This document shows, in pieces, positions 63,366 to 64,000 of a stretch of 64,000 nt of DNA (positions are counted from its first letter, which is position 1; every line of letters starts with the position of its first letter). The notes beneath the pieces are model-generated. The model did no database searches, had not been told where the DNA came from, and worked only from the letters and a program-made list of their open reading frames with translations. Origin of the DNA: Parapristionchus giblindavisi (Eukaryota; Nematoda; Chromadorea; Rhabditida; Diplogasteridae); assembly GCA_943737045.1 (NCBI GenBank), contig CALSFV010000051.1, positions 124,001 through 188,000 of the forward strand, given 5' to 3'. The position numbers and the translations under genes were made by a program.

Positions 63366-64000
63366 AGTAGACTTTAAGTAAACTTAAAGTAAAACGCAAG
63401 TCTACGTAAAGTGGTGTGGTATACTGTAATGCATTTCGTCAAATGTTCTTTCACTTTAAGTTTACATAAAGTCTACTTAAAGTCTGTGACGTAATTTAAG
63501 TAGACTTTAAGTTTCAAAATACCTCCTTCTGTAATCTTATTTTCTCTTCCTTCATCAACTGATCAAGACCCCCTCCTCCAAAATTCTTTATTCTTTATTA
63601 ATCTTCATTAATTATTTCAAGAAGTGAGAAGTGGCCCAACATGCACATCAGAGTCTTCATAAATGTGCTTACACTGAGCCAGAATCTTCGTTTGCAAGAA
63701 ATAAGAGGAAATGGATAATTCGATGATTAGAATTGGTTGGTGGAGGGAGGTCCGTTGCTTTATATGAGAATAGGATGAAGGCAGATCTTTTATCTTTGTT
63801 CTTCAATAGTTGTTTTTTTCTCTTCAGATTAAGAGGCAGTAAATAAAGAAATACAAAAAATTAATCCGATTAATTTGCTCTTTATCTATGTGTATAGCAC
63901 ATGTTTGATTGCCATAGTGGATGCAGAAAGCTTGTTGATGAAATAAATTACTTCTTTACCAACATAAAGTGAAAACAAAGTAAAGATTAACAATATTGAA
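63366..64000. other. MITE remainder and unannotated right end
   Basis: 63,366-63,515 is AAGTAGACTT-family sequence. From 63,516 to the end I see no gene, repeat or RNA. Confidence 0.45.

Overview
This is eukaryotic, almost certainly nematode, DNA. The genes are built of many very short exons (31-124 bases) with GT-AG introns whose acceptors are mostly of the TTTCAG type, mariner and non-LTR (RTE-like and Jockey/CR1-like) relics are present, and the family content (SLC22-type transporters, an F-box/LRR gene) fits. A diplogastrid-type free-living nematode is my guess; the sequence alone does not prove the genus.

The backbone of positions 1-47,000 is a head-to-tail tandem array on the minus strand. 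Three complete 20-exon paralogs encode SLC22-like major facilitator transporters: gene A (4,110-21,358), gene B (23,577-33,646) and gene C (36,594-46,405). All three could be spliced by hand into uninterrupted frames of 529, 528 and 527 residues. Positions 1-345 match the 5' flank of A, B and C, so a fourth copy lies just left of the window. Gene B looks mosaic: A-like in its 5' half, C-like in its 3' half. Because the three genes share intron positions, each serves as an empty-site control for transposon insertions in the others. Gene A is nearly twice as long as B or C because its introns carry many more insertions.

The right third (47,000-64,000) holds one more gene, a minus-strand F-box/leucine-rich-repeat gene (about 52,000-55,852), whose 3' end runs into two inserted elements. 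It also holds one near full-length but inactivated mariner (57,366-58,631), many copies of a TTAA-flanked hairpin element, and long GA/CT-rich tracts. Much of 47,000-51,900 and 56,200-64,000 has no gene I can support.

The most interesting signal is in the repeats. Nine tRNA-like Pol III modules (A box and B box 43-44 bases apart, then a T-run, often with a shared TTGCYGA-like motif) lie inside TIR and foldback elements that have different termini. In two foldbacks the modules sit in both arms and point toward the centre. Other unusual structures are arrays of GC-rich palindromes inside three unrelated MITEs, a 2.2-kb near-perfect palindrome, splice acceptors bordered by a SINE, a LINE tail or a trinucleotide repeat, and a heptamer repeat (TTTGATC)n in many introns of the transporter genes.

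All boundaries were derived by eye from sequence comparison within the window; no database search was run.
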